From NCBI GenBank assembly GCA_947565425.1, contig CANOFW010000025.1, forward strand, positions 1 to 47,079: a stretch of 47,079 nt of DNA, written 5' to 3'. Shown piece by piece: positions 16,080 to 27,598 of this stretch (its first letter is position 1; each line of letters begins with the position of its first letter). Made by a program: the position numbers and the translations under genes. Source of the stretch: an uncultured Lachnospiraceae bacterium (GTDB lineage Bacteria; Bacillota; Clostridia; Lachnospirales; Lachnospiraceae). The notes under the pieces are model-generated. The model made no database searches. It had not been told where the DNA came from and was given only the letters and a program-made list of their open reading frames with translations.

Positions 16080-16140
16080 CATCGCCGTTTATTAATATCA
16101 TGTATGCTACTACAACAGTCTCATCTTTATTATAAAAATA

Positions 16141-16174
16141 CCATTGCGCATATGTATTTTTCTTTGCGCAATGG
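16141..16174 (-). terminator. Terminator after the PPC/Big2 gene
   Basis: CCATTGCGCA (16141-16150) pairs perfectly with TGCGCAATGG (16165-16174). Reading the minus strand, the hairpin is followed by TATTTTTATAATAAAG, a moderate U-rich tail. It lies about 58 bp after the stop codon of the gene at 16232. A U-rich tract also follows on the plus strand. Confidence 0.75.
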
Positions 16175-16231
16175 TTCTTTTCTTTACCCTCATTCACATT
16201 TTGTTATATTTCTTTCCTTGCTTATTGCACT

Positions 16232-18025
16232 CTACAATACTTTTGAAAAAGCTCCGTAGTACTTTTGGCTGCCAATTTTTTTATACGCCCTTAGCTTAAA
16301 GGAATGGGAATTAAAATAACTGGATTTAACCTTAAAACTCTTATTTTTGGCTCCTTTTATTGTTTTATAAAGTTTCCAGGAACTTCTTTTTGTCTTGGTA
16401 TAGACTTCATATCCTGTAACTCCGTTCTGAGACTTAATACTGACCTTCTTCCCGGAAGACGATTTCTTTACAGAAGATACCTGTGCCTTCCCAGGTACTA
16501 CCGTCACGGTACAGGACGCCTTTTTCTTAGAGCCGTCCTGCGCGGTGCAGGTAATCGTTGCCTTACCATATCCTTTTGCCTTTATCTTCCCGGAACTGAC
16601 AGAAACTACTTTCGCGTTACTTGTTTTCCAGGATACCTTAACATTCGCCGGCGACATTGACGCTTTTAACTGATAAATGCTGCCTTTCGTAAGTTTGAGG
16701 CTTTTCTTATTTAGTTTTAACGTAGCAAGATTTCCACCACTGAAACTAAATTTATAAGTACCCGTATATTGGCCATAACTTCGCCCATCACTTACTTCCA
16801 TGTAATGAGTCCCCGGCGTCAGGGCCAGCGTGTATACATCCTTTCTGGATTTTGTAGCTTGATTCCAAACAGTTGTTCCTGCCGAATTATAAATTTTAAG
16901 GCCATAATATTCCATATATGAAATAAAAGTAAGCGGGATATTCCTGGTTTTGGAAATTGTAAATTTATAAGTATCGTATTCATCATTCAAAGAAATCTGT
17001 CCGGTATACGTCCTATTCCAGCTTATTGCTTTCGCCTTTGCCGCGCTGTTATCATCCCCTGTAAAAGAAGGGTTCGTGTTGGTATATTTCGCATATAATT
17101 TATAAATCCCAGGTGTATAATAATAATCATCATTCCGCACCCTTATATAATATATTCCGGGCTCCAAATACAAATCATGCGTATCTTGGCGCATCTTAGC
17201 GTTTTCATCCCACTTCGCGTCCGTATGCCATATTTCTTCTTGATTCTTATCATACAGATGAAGTTCGTAACGCCTCATATAAGAGGTTATTGTTAAAGCA
17301 ACTTTTCCAATTTTACTGACGTTGATCCGATAATAATCAACTTCATCATTCCAGGAGATCTGCCCGGTCACCGTTTTTCCGTACGCCAGGTTTTGCGCGG
17401 CGTCAAAGTTATTGTTCGGTTCCACATCGTTGGCATTGGAGTTGGTAAATTTAACGCCACAGGTATAATTCCCGGTATAAAAATCATCATAATCATAGTA
17501 CTTATCGTAATCTTCATCACTATCATTATATTCTGTTCCGGTTATCCTGATATAATACGTTCCTTTTTCCAGATAAAGAACATGCTGGTTTTCCACAAAC
17601 TTGAGATTCTCATTCCACCAATTTTCGTCTGAATAGACGCCGTCCTCTCCACTCTCACCATAAAAAACCTTAACCGTATAACATTCCAGTTCCGAATGCA
17701 TATTTAAGGTAAGCGCGCCCGTTGCCGGCAGCGTAACTTTAAAGTAATCCCGCGTATCATTGTTCGTCAGAGAAGCCTCTATGGTGCTTCCCAGCGGAAC
17801 AGCGTTTGCGGTAGCGCGGCTATTATCGGATTCTTTTTCCTGATAAACTGCCGCGCCTCTGATTCCTTCCTCAAATTCCAGTTCTGTCAATTCTTTCGAT
17901 AAAACCTCTTGCATACTCTCTGATGCTTCTGCAAGCTCCGCCGTATCAGCAGCCTCGGGCGCCGCCGAAGCTGTTACCGGTTGTCCAAGTCCTGCTGCCA
18001 GAGAGAACGCTAATAAAAATGCCAT
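16232..18025 (-). CDS. Secreted PPC-repeat and Big2-domain protein, start codon region disrupted
   Basis: The reading frame gives 597 residues from the in-frame ATG at 18025. A signal segment (MAFLLAFSLAAGLGQPVTASAA) is followed by about three bacterial pre-peptidase C-terminal-like repeats (marked by phrases such as TNNDTRDYFKVTLPA, SWNDEVDYYRINVSK and SLNDEYDTYKFTISK). A Big2 immunoglobulin-like domain (LNKKSLKLTKGSIYQLKAS to TCTVTV) and a fibronectin-like C-terminus come next. It should be exported and may bind carbohydrate or the cell surface; no catalytic domain is seen. The well-placed ATG at 18039, right behind GGAGG, is out of frame by one base in a run of five A, so normal MKK-type start residues are lost. 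It either reinitiates at 18025, slips, or is poorly expressed. Confidence 0.75.
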   Translation of the reverse strand: MAFLLAFSLAAGLGQPVTASAAPEAADTAELAEASESMQEVLSKELTELEFEEGIRGAAVYQEKESDNSRATANAVPLGSTIEASLTNNDTRDYFKVTLPATGALTLNMHSELECYTVKVFYGESGEDGVYSDENWWNENLKFVENQHVLYLEKGTYYIRITGTEYNDSDEDYDKYYDYDDFYTGNYTCGVKFTNSNANDVEPNNNFDAAQNLAYGKTVTGQISWNDEVDYYRINVSKIGKVALTITSYMRRYELHLYDKNQEEIWHTDAKWDENAKMRQDTHDLYLEPGIYYIRVRNDDYYYTPGIYKLYAKYTNTNPSFTGDDNSAAKAKAISWNRTYTGQISLNDEYDTYKFTISKTRNIPLTFISYMEYYGLKIYNSAGTTVWNQATKSRKDVYTLALTPGTHYMEVSDGRSYGQYTGTYKFSFSGGNLATLKLNKKSLKLTKGSIYQLKASMSPANVKVSWKTSNAKVVSVSSGKIKAKGYGKATITCTAQDGSKKKASCTVTVVPGKAQVSSVKKSSSGKKVSIKSQNGVTGYEVYTKTKRSSWKLYKTIKGAKNKSFKVKSSYFNSHSFKLRAYKKIGSQKYYGAFSKVL

Positions 18026-18039
18026 TACACGTTTTTCAT
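18025..18039 (-). other. Four-codon mini-frame at the ribosome-binding site of the PPC/Big2 gene
   Basis: ATG AAA AAC GTG TAA begins seven or so bases after GGAGG. Its stop overlaps the in-frame ATG of the large gene as TAATG. With one more A in the A5 run the frame would instead read ATG AAA AAA CGT GTA ATG, giving MKKRVM and a classical signal peptide. Either a single-base deletion, a slippage site or a sequence error explains this. Confidence 0.7.
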
Positions 18040-18148
18040 GTCTTCCTCCTGTCCTTTTATTTGCCCGAAATATTTTAATTCCCCAGCACATAAAATGATT
18101 TCCATGCACTGGCTTTTCAGGGCAGACTTTTTTATATTATCCTTTAAG

Positions 18149-18178
18149 ATTATATTCTCTCTGCAGCTTTCATTTCAA
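18149..18178 (-). promoter_or_regulatory. Promoter of the PPC/Big2 gene
   Basis: On the minus strand TTGAAA (18173-18178) and TATAAT (18149-18154) are 18 bp apart. The leader to the ribosome-binding site is about 100 nt. A TTGTCACA-type motif occurs twice just upstream of the -35 (18178-18203), as a direct repeat that might bind a regulator. Confidence 0.7.
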
Positions 18179-18279
18179 TCTGTGACAAAATTTGTGACAG
18201 CTTTTTTCAATATATTCCTCAAATTATCAGGCACAAACCAATGCTATGAACCCCCATTAGCGGCAATCTTTATAAACAA

Positions 18280-18321
18280 CAATGCCACCCTGGACTTTTC
18301 ACAAATCCAAGAGTGGCATTG
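18280..18321 (-). terminator. Terminator of the ATP synthase operon
   Basis: CAATGCCAC (18280-18288) pairs with GTGGCATTG (18313-18321), with an inner TGGA/TCCA pairing. It lies 17 bp after the atpC stop codon on the minus strand and is followed by TTGTTTATAAAG. The U-tract is short, so termination may be partial. Confidence 0.7.
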
Positions 18322-18338
18322 TAAATTTATTCATATCA

Positions 18339-18746
18339 TCACTGTTTAATTCCAATACGAACCAAAGCGCGCTGCAATGCAATCTCTGCACGCGCTACAT
18401 CAATGTCTGCTGCATGGTTACGCAGACGTTCTTCCGCACGTGCTTTTGCCGCCTCTGCACGCGCCACATCAATCTCATCCGGCCATTCTGCAACTTCCGC
18501 AAGAAACGTTACTTTCTCACCGAGAATTTGCACAAATCCCGCATGAATCGCCGCCTCTTTCTGCCCGCCGGACTCCGTTATCGTTACGATTCCAGGGGCC
18601 AGCACGGTAGTCAGCGGAATATGATGCTTATAAACACCGAGTTCTCCATCTACAGAGTTGAACTCCACCATGGAAGCCTCACCCTCATAGAAAATGCGGT
18701 CCGGTGTAATGATCTGCAATTGAAAATATTTGTTTTCCTCTGCCAT
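18339..18746 (-). CDS. atpC: ATP synthase F1 subunit epsilon
   Basis: A 135-residue epsilon subunit: an N-terminal beta-sandwich (FQLQIITPDRIFYEGEASMVEFNSVDGELGVYKHHIPLTT, here only described by its IITPDRIFYEGE and GELGVYKHH blocks) and a C-terminal helical hairpin rich in Ala and Glu (about 90-130). It belongs to the central stalk and inhibits ATP hydrolysis. The ATG at 18746 has AGGTGG in front; a longer frame to 18797 runs through a repeated hairpin element and is not likely coding. Last gene of the operon, 102 bp after atpD, with a hairpin element and a second stem (18811-18847) in the gap. Confidence 0.95.
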   Translation of the reverse strand: MAEENKYFQLQIITPDRIFYEGEASMVEFNSVDGELGVYKHHIPLTTVLAPGIVTITESGGQKEAAIHAGFVQILGEKVTFLAEVAEWPDEIDVARAEAAKARAEERLRNHAADIDVARAEIALQRALVRIGIKQ

Positions 18747-18770
18747 GTGTCCACCACCTTGTATAATAAT

Positions 18771-18804
18771 GTACCGGCACGCGACGCTCTGCGTCACCTG
18801 CCAT
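18771..18804 (-). repeat. Intercistronic hairpin family B, copy 1 (before atpC)
   Basis: On the minus strand GGCAGGTGACGC and GCGTCGCGTGCC form a 12-position stem with one G-G mismatch and an AGA loop, ending about 24 bp before the atpC start codon. A second copy with compensating base changes precedes atpE (24421-24454). It is read as RNA structure, perhaps for mRNA processing or to set translation rates; this role is inference. Confidence 0.7.
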
Positions 18805-18810
18805 TTCGTC

Positions 18811-18847
18811 GGAAGGCATTCCAGAAATGCTCCGCATTTGCCTTCCT
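18811..18847 (-). repeat. Hairpin in the atpD-atpC gap
   Basis: GGAAGGCA... (18811-18818) pairs with ...TGCCTTCC (18839-18846), and AAATG pairs with CATTT inside it. It starts right at the stop codon of atpD. There is no U-tract, so it is probably a stabilising or processing stem and not a terminator. Confidence 0.6.
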
Positions 18848-18848
18848 C

Positions 18849-20273
<1,425 letters not shown>

Positions 20274-20304
20274 CTAAATCTTTCTACTCAGCCTGATTCC
20301 AAAT

Positions 20305-20328
20305 CAGAAAAACCGCATGGTTTTTCTG
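20305..20328. repeat. Palindrome in the atpG-atpD gap
   Basis: CAGAAAAACC (20305-20314) and GGTTTTTCTG (20319-20328) are perfectly complementary around GCAT. It overlaps the start of the first 60-bp direct repeat and lies 62 bp before the atpD start codon. Confidence 0.75.
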
Positions 20329-20528
20329 CGCGGGCAATCCGCTGCATTTATGCAGCTTTTTCCTCTGGATTGCCCTGCGATACTATAATCTCATCTCGTT
20401 TAGAAATACGAAGTATTTCTGAGATGTTTTCTGCGCGGGCAATCCGCTGCATTTATGCAGCTTTTTCCTCTGGATTGCCCTGCGATTTATTGCATCTCTT
20501 TGTGAAATACGTAGTATTTCTGAGATGC
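20322..20528. repeat. Tandem two-hairpin repeat in the atpG-atpD gap
   Basis: A 60-bp sequence occurs identically at 20322-20381 and 20427-20486 (period 105 bp). It folds as GGGCAATCC / GGATTGCCC enclosing GCTGCAT-TT-ATGCAGC. After each copy stands a diverged second hairpin (20392-20426 and 20491-20527), with CATCTC / GAGATG and GAAATAC / GTATTTC arms. Five stems thus fill the gap. The arrangement resembles REP/BIME-type elements and could protect the upstream mRNA or uncouple expression of atpG and atpD. Confidence 0.85.
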
Positions 20529-20530
20529 GT

Positions 20531-21388
20531 TTAAGAAATCGCCTCTGCGCCAGCAATAATCTCGGTAAGCTCCTGTGTAATGGAGCCCTGGCGCGCCCTG
20601 TTATATTTCAATGTCAAATCACTGATCATTTCATCTGCATTGCTTGTCGCGGAATCCATTGCCTGCATTCTGGCGCCATTTTCACTGGCTACCGCTTCCA
20701 CCAACGCCCCGTAAAAGAGGCTAGTCAGGTACTTGGGAATAATCAGATCCAATGCTTCTTCCTCGTTTGGCTCATAATTCATCAGCACATTATTATCCAC
20801 TTCATTCAGCTCTGCTTCGTCAAACTCAATGGGAAGGAGTTTCATCAGCTTAGGTTCATGGCTTACCGTATTCTTAAAATGCGTGTACGCCAGATAGATT
20901 TCTCCAATCTCGCCTTTGCTGAACGCTTCCAAAACATCCTTGCAGATTGTTGTGGCATCTTCGTAAGTGGGCCCTTCAATCACGTCAGAATAATCTGCTT
21001 TAATCTCATAACCTTTACGCACCAGAAGTTCCTCTGCCTTACGCCCAATCATGTAAACCTGTATATCTTCCTTCGCCATGCCGCTTTCAGTGACAAGCTT
21101 CACAACATTGGAATTGTAGCCACCTGCAAGTCCACGGTTGGAAGCAATTGTTATAATTGCTTTTTTGCCGGAGTCGCCGCCTTTTAAATAGGGATGATTG
21201 AGGCTGCCGCTCCTTGCAAGCATGGATGTTACGGTCTGATACATATGGTTAAAATATGGATTGGACTGTTCTGCACGATTTCGCGCTTTCTGCAATTTAA
21301 CAGTAGAAACAAGCTTCATGGCCTTTGTGATTTGCTGCGTACTCTGTATGCTGCTTTTTCTTCTTTTAATGTCCCTCATGGACGCCAT
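20531..21388 (-). CDS. atpG: ATP synthase F1 subunit gamma
   Basis: A 285-residue gamma subunit. The N-terminal helix with MRDIKRRKSSIQSTQQITKAMKLVST-type sequence (motif IQSTQQITKAM) and the C-terminal helix (SATSNADEMISDLTLKYNRARQGSIT, motif RARQGSITQEL) form the rotating coiled coil, and ASNRGLAGGYN marks the central domain. It transmits torque between the c ring and the catalytic sites. AGGTGG precedes the ATG. It lies 85 bp after atpA, in a gap that holds intercistronic element C. Confidence 0.97.
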   Translation of the reverse strand: MASMRDIKRRKSSIQSTQQITKAMKLVSTVKLQKARNRAEQSNPYFNHMYQTVTSMLARSGSLNHPYLKGGDSGKKAIITIASNRGLAGGYNSNVVKLVTESGMAKEDIQVYMIGRKAEELLVRKGYEIKADYSDVIEGPTYEDATTICKDVLEAFSKGEIGEIYLAYTHFKNTVSHEPKLMKLLPIEFDEAELNEVDNNVLMNYEPNEEEALDLIIPKYLTSLFYGALVEAVASENGARMQAMDSATSNADEMISDLTLKYNRARQGSITQELTEIIAGAEAIS

Positions 21389-21421
21389 AATGTTTCACCA
21401 CCTAACTGATTTCCTATTTCC

Positions 21422-21463
21422 TGTGCTGTTCTTTGCACATATAGGTATGCCTAGCTAAGGCGT
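21422..21463 (-). repeat. Intercistronic element C, copy 1 (between atpA and atpG)
   Basis: The plus strand begins TGTGCTGTTCTTTGCACA and continues TATAGGTATGCCTAGCTAAGG; a GTGC/GCAC stem and an AGG/CCT stem can form. About 85 percent of the bases agree with the copy at 24070-24110 between atpE and atpF. It lies 11 bp after the atpA stop codon in the gap to atpG. Confidence 0.7.
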
Positions 21464-21473
21464 ACTACTGTTT

Positions 21474-23529
<2,056 letters not shown>

Positions 23530-23542
<13 letters not shown>

Positions 23543-24045
23543 GTACTCTCACCTATTTCCTTTAATGTCTCATCTACCAGTGTATTCTGGATAGATGTAT
23601 CTATAGAGGCTGTGACAACTTTTCCTGCCATCATGGAGGCAATCGCAATCATCTCCTGTTTTGCCTCGTCCATCACGCGCTTCTTCTCCAACAAAGCTTC
23701 CTCGTTGGCACGCTTGATGATTCTTGCAGCCTCTTCCTTTGCCTCATCCACAATCTTTGTTTGATTTTTTAAAGCTTTCTGGCGGGCCTCACTTAATATT
23801 TCCTCCGCTTCCTTCTCAATACCCTTGAGCTTCTGGTCATATTCCTCCTTGACAGCAGCGGCTTCCTCCTTGTCCTTGCGCGCCGTATCAATATCATTCT
23901 TAATACGTTCCTGTCTGTCCTTGAGCATCTTCTTTGCCGGGTTAAACAGCAGATAAGACATCATCGTGAACAGAAACAGGATCGCAAGCAAAGAAAGCAG
24001 GGTATCATGCAATAGCTGGGGGTTTAAGCCAAATAATTGTTCCAA
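23530..24045 (-). CDS. atpF: ATP synthase F0 subunit b
   Basis: A 171-residue subunit with one N-terminal membrane helix (LLSLLAILFLFTMMSYLLF, about residues 16-34) followed by a long charged helix (about 40-140) typical of the peripheral-stalk dimer. Translation starts at TTG (24045), seven bases behind GGAGG; there is no ATG in a comparable position. Its 3' end overlaps atpH. The gap of 93 bp to atpE contains intercistronic element C. Confidence 0.94.
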
Positions 24046-24069
24046 GGCCGGGCCTCCTTTCCTTGTTGT

Positions 24070-24110
24070 TGTGCTGCTCTTTGCACATTAAGGTATGCCT
24101 GATAAGGTGT
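24070..24110 (-). repeat. Intercistronic element C, copy 2 (between atpE and atpF)
   Basis: The plus strand begins TGTGCTGCTCTTTGCACA and continues TTAAGGTATGCCTGATAAGG, matching the copy at 21422-21463 with few changes. The element ends 29 bp downstream of the atpE stop (minus strand) and 24 bp before the atpF start. Confidence 0.7.
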
Positions 24111-24138
24111 TCCTTATTTTTGTGCTGCGTTTCGCTCC

Positions 24139-24516
<378 letters not shown>

Positions 24517-24552
24517 TTACGCCAGCAAAATCAGGCAATGCCTGAGAAAACC

Positions 24553-25287
24553 CTATTCTTCCTCGCCAATCGCGTTGCTGATATAGGTCATAGTCAGCAT
24601 ACAGAACACATAGGTCTGGATGCAGCCGGAAAAAATATCAAAATATGCATGTAATGCACCCGGCCAGAAGTATGCGATCTTGGACAGCAGCGCATAAATC
24701 AGTGCCATAATAATTGTTCCTGACAAAATATTTGCGAAAAGACGCAATGACAGGGAAACCGGCACTGCAAGCTCGCTGATTACGTTAATGGGGAACCAGA
24801 TTGGCAACCATGGCGGCAACGGTGAACACATATCAACCCAGATTTCTTTGGGCTTCTGGTATTTAAACTGATTGAAATGAATCAAAATAAAACTCAGCAA
24901 TGCCAGTGGGAATGTCACACCGTAATCCGCCGTCGGCGGACGAAGGCCAAACAGCCCGGAAATATTGGAAATTAGAATAAAAATAAATATGGTTCCAATA
25001 TAATTAACAAACTTGTCTCCGCTTTTGCCCATAACACCGTGAACCATCTTGTCAAGCATTTCCACAATCAGTTCCACCACATTCTGAAAACCACCCGGAA
25101 CCTCCGAAGCATGTTTCATCGCCCGGTTTGCCGCAATGGAAAATACCGTTAGTACCAACATGACAATCAACAGGCACACATGGGTTGTCGTAATCCAAAA
25201 GGTCTGTCCGAACAGCTCATAGGAAAAAAGGCCTTTTACCATAATGTCTATATCCGGACCGGAAGACAATAAAATCGCATCCTGCAC
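24553..25287 (-). CDS. atpB: ATP synthase F0 subunit a
   Basis: A 244-residue membrane protein with about six helices. The essential arginine is R182 in SLSLRLFANILSG, which faces the ion site of the c ring; the ending MLTMTYISNAIGEEE is also typical. It provides the two half-channels for ion passage. The start is GTG at 25287, seven bases after AAGGAGG. It is the first structural gene after the two atpI-like genes, with a 76-bp gap. Confidence 0.97.
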   Translation of the reverse strand: MQDAILLSSGPDIDIMVKGLFSYELFGQTFWITTTHVCLLIVMLVLTVFSIAANRAMKHASEVPGGFQNVVELIVEMLDKMVHGVMGKSGDKFVNYIGTIFIFILISNISGLFGLRPPTADYGVTFPLALLSFILIHFNQFKYQKPKEIWVDMCSPLPPWLPIWFPINVISELAVPVSLSLRLFANILSGTIIMALIYALLSKIAYFWPGALHAYFDIFSGCIQTYVFCMLTMTYISNAIGEEE

Positions 25288-25363
25288 TCTCTCACCTCCT
25301 TATCGTTATTTTATTTCATGTTATGCTGAGCGGCAAATTTATCTGACGCCCAGTATATATTCA

Positions 25364-25807
25364 TCAATCTGAATTTACAGATGATTCATCAGAGTCAACG
25401 GACAACTCACCAGCCTCCTTTTGCCCGCGCGAAATAATTTTATAAAACATGGGCTGTAAATAGGCAGATACTTTCAAGCCCATCAACCCTAAAAACATAA
25501 TCAGCGGATTTGCCAACTCAAAATACCATGCGGCTACAAAAACGCCGACAACTACCACATAGCGAAGAACTGACCAGAACCCCGTCCGCACTGACCTTCC
25601 TGTGGAAGCCATTCCATCCACTGCATCCAAAATGACAATCGCCATATTGATTGCCATACCTATCGCCAGTGCAATGCCTATCCACAACCCCAACGTATAC
25701 GCCTGTTTATCATTTACAAACCACATGCCGGTAAGCTGAAGCAAAATCCCATATAACAGTATTCCGACAATCAACTGCGGAAGAACCGGGTTAATCCTTT
25801 TGAGCAT
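25364..25807 (-). CDS. ATP synthase subunit I-like membrane protein
   Basis: A 147-residue protein with about four membrane helices and a polar Ser/Asp-rich tail (ELSVDSDESSVNSD). Position and topology fit the ATP-synt_I family (AtpI), which helps assemble the c ring and may import Mg2+, but similarity is not strong enough for certainty. The ATG at 25807, nine bases after a GGGAG, is preferred; the frame is open much further upstream but that part overlaps the preceding gene in another frame. The gene overlaps its neighbour by 17 bp. Confidence 0.75.
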   Translation of the reverse strand: MLKRINPVLPQLIVGILLYGILLQLTGMWFVNDKQAYTLGLWIGIALAIGMAINMAIVILDAVDGMASTGRSVRTGFWSVLRYVVVVGVFVAAWYFELANPLIMFLGLMGLKVSAYLQPMFYKIISRGQKEAGELSVDSDESSVNSD

Positions 25808-26117
25808 AATCATTATCTCCCTTCTTATGCCCCGCAGGAACCCCTGCTGATGTCTCCTCCTGAACAGGCTGAACCCTGCGCGTGCCTTTCCCCCTCGAGG
25901 GGCTCTCCTTGGAATAAATTTTCTGCGCCATGATAAAGACGTTACGGAACCCCGCAAGCGCGCCAACCACAAACAACGGTATCACAATCCATTCTACAGA
26001 AAACCGTTTGCCGATAAAAACACCGGCGATTGTGCATAAAAAAATAGGCACCAACATGTTAATTCCAAACTGCGTAATCAAAGTCAGTGAACGGTATACG
26101 CTTTTGTCATATTTCAC
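25791..26117 (-). CDS. AtpZ/AtpI-type F0F1 ATPase accessory protein
   Basis: A 108-residue protein with two membrane helices (about 14-36 and 41-62) and a basic, charged C-terminal tail. Features such as GINMLVPIFLCTIAGVFIGKR and the PLFVVGALAGFRNVF block match AtpZ/AtpI family proteins encoded at the start of atp operons. The GTG at 26117, eight bases from GGAGG, is taken as start; a GTG at 26126 overlaps the ribosome-binding site itself. It is the first gene of the operon, 64 bp from the promoter -10 box. Confidence 0.8.
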   Translation of the reverse strand: MKYDKSVYRSLTLITQFGINMLVPIFLCTIAGVFIGKRFSVEWIVIPLFVVGALAGFRNVFIMAQKIYSKESPSRGKGTRRVQPVQEETSAGVPAGHKKGDNDYAQKD

Positions 26118-26180
26118 ATGAGGCACCTCCTAATTTATAGTTTGCTGACAAAATAGCCAAATTTGCCCGCTATAAAAGAT

Positions 26181-26209
26181 ATTATATCTATTTTTACCAC
26201 AAATGTCCA
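26181..26209 (-). promoter_or_regulatory. Promoter of the ATP synthase operon
   Basis: On the minus strand TGGACA (26204-26209) and TATAAT (26181-26186) are separated by 17 bp. No other good promoter is seen in the 294-bp divergent gap. The transcript starts about 58 bp before the first start codon and covers all ten atp genes. Confidence 0.82.
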
Positions 26210-26420
26210 TTCCTTCCTCAAATATTTTGCACTATTTTCTTAATTCCCTGAAATCGTGTTCCTTTTAAGGCTGCACAAAAACGCTCCCGCTTTACATATA
26301 TAAAATATGATTTCAATATTCCCCCTAAAATTCCTAAAAATTTCCTCTTCTGCTTCTATATTTATGTTATAATTTGTTATAGTTTTTCAGACGCAATGGA
26401 AATAGGAGGCTAAGTTATTT

Positions 26421-27575
26421 ATGTTGAATCTATCGGATTACACTGCATCACAAAATATATGGAATGGCATCTCCCGCTATGTGCGGGATCACTTTGATAA
26501 ATACCAGGATAACCTTACACCTTCATTTTCAGAAGACGACTTGTTGAGGGCATTAAAAAAGAGCGCCGGCAAGCGCCTTTTGCCCAAGGAATATGATACG
26601 TTCCGCAAAGCGGTAACCTCTCTCAAAAAGGGGACTGCCGCAACGCTGAAGCATGAAAATATATACCGGCTCTGCTTTGTGCTGAATCTCGAATCAGACA
26701 TTCAGGCACAGGATCTTTTTATGAATTACCTGCATATTAATGAACTGTCCGCCCGCTCTCTGGATGAATTTATCATCATCTCATGCCTGAAACTCCAATT
26801 GAGCTGGGAAGAAACCTGCACATTCCGTAAGAAATACCATGAGCAAATCAATGCCCAGCCAAATTCTCCCTGCGCTCTTTTTGATGAACAGACCGTAAAA
26901 ACGTATTACCAAATCATCAATGAAAAAATACTAACTGTGCGCGATCTTCGCAATTTTCTAAATGAACCGCTGAACATGGACTTGTTCGCCAGAACCAGAA
27001 ATACACAGTATCTGGGGCTTTTTGATGATGTAAAGCTTGAGGTTTTATCCCGAGGGGATTCTGAGCAGATAATCCGGCTTGTCACCAATTATGGAGATTT
27101 TGAAAAGGAGCCTATCCTGGAATATTACCAATCTCTGTTTGGTATGCAGTTTCCGGAAGATAACTGCCAGTTGACGGAAAAAGAAATCTCCTCTTTGAGC
27201 TCCATTTTCGAAAACGTCTTCATGAACTATGACAACTTCCTGCTGCTGGTTCAGCGCAAACGCCCGGTAGAGATCTCCTCCGGCACTTTCATGCTGAGCC
27301 TTCTAAAAAAGCTGCTGACCGAATCCTCCGAAAAAGAGAATGATTTTTATATGAATTTTCTGAATGAAAATGAATTTGTGGAAATCTGCAATGACATCCT
27401 GATTTATTTCGGCTTTCCGACCCTAAACCCGGAATGTGACAGCTTTGATCGGCTGCTGTTAGACGTCTATCGGGAAACGCTGGACGAGCATCCGGGCATA
27501 TCGAACCCGGAATTCCAGAAGGTATATTTCCTCTCTTTAAGAAACTACCTCCGCATGATTGCAAATTTGCAGTAA
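26421..27575 (+). CDS. Unknown soluble helical protein, possible HTH at N-terminus
   Basis: A 384-residue cytoplasmic protein without signal or membrane segments. I do not recognise the family. The first 110 residues (SFSEDDLLRALKKSAGKRLL, FRKAVTSLKKGTAATLKHENIYRLCFVLNL) resemble a DNA-binding helix-turn-helix and oligomerisation region; the rest is mostly helical with repeated ELSARSLDEFI and LRNYLRMI patterns. AGGAGG stands 11 bases before the ATG. It diverges from the ATP synthase operon and converges on the secretion-like locus, and it is the only plus-strand gene between 2.6 and 47 kb. A regulator of either neighbour is possible but unproven. Confidence 0.6.
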   Translation: MLNLSDYTASQNIWNGISRYVRDHFDKYQDNLTPSFSEDDLLRALKKSAGKRLLPKEYDTFRKAVTSLKKGTAATLKHENIYRLCFVLNLESDIQAQDLFMNYLHINELSARSLDEFIIISCLKLQLSWEETCTFRKKYHEQINAQPNSPCALFDEQTVKTYYQIINEKILTVRDLRNFLNEPLNMDLFARTRNTQYLGLFDDVKLEVLSRGDSEQIIRLVTNYGDFEKEPILEYYQSLFGMQFPEDNCQLTEKEISSLSSIFENVFMNYDNFLLLVQRKRPVEISSGTFMLSLLKKLLTESSEKENDFYMNFLNENEFVEICNDILIYFGFPTLNPECDSFDRLLLDVYRETLDEHPGISNPEFQKVYFLSLRNYLRMIANLQ

Positions 27576-27598
27576 CAATTCTGAATTATACACAGAAC

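Noticed and set aside
20322-20528. CRISPR array
   Set aside because: Only two copies, each self-complementary and 60 bp long, without unique spacers of even size or cas genes.
20525-21187. Plus-strand frame of 220 codons opposite atpG
   Set aside because: Antisense shadow of a conserved gene with no independent signals.
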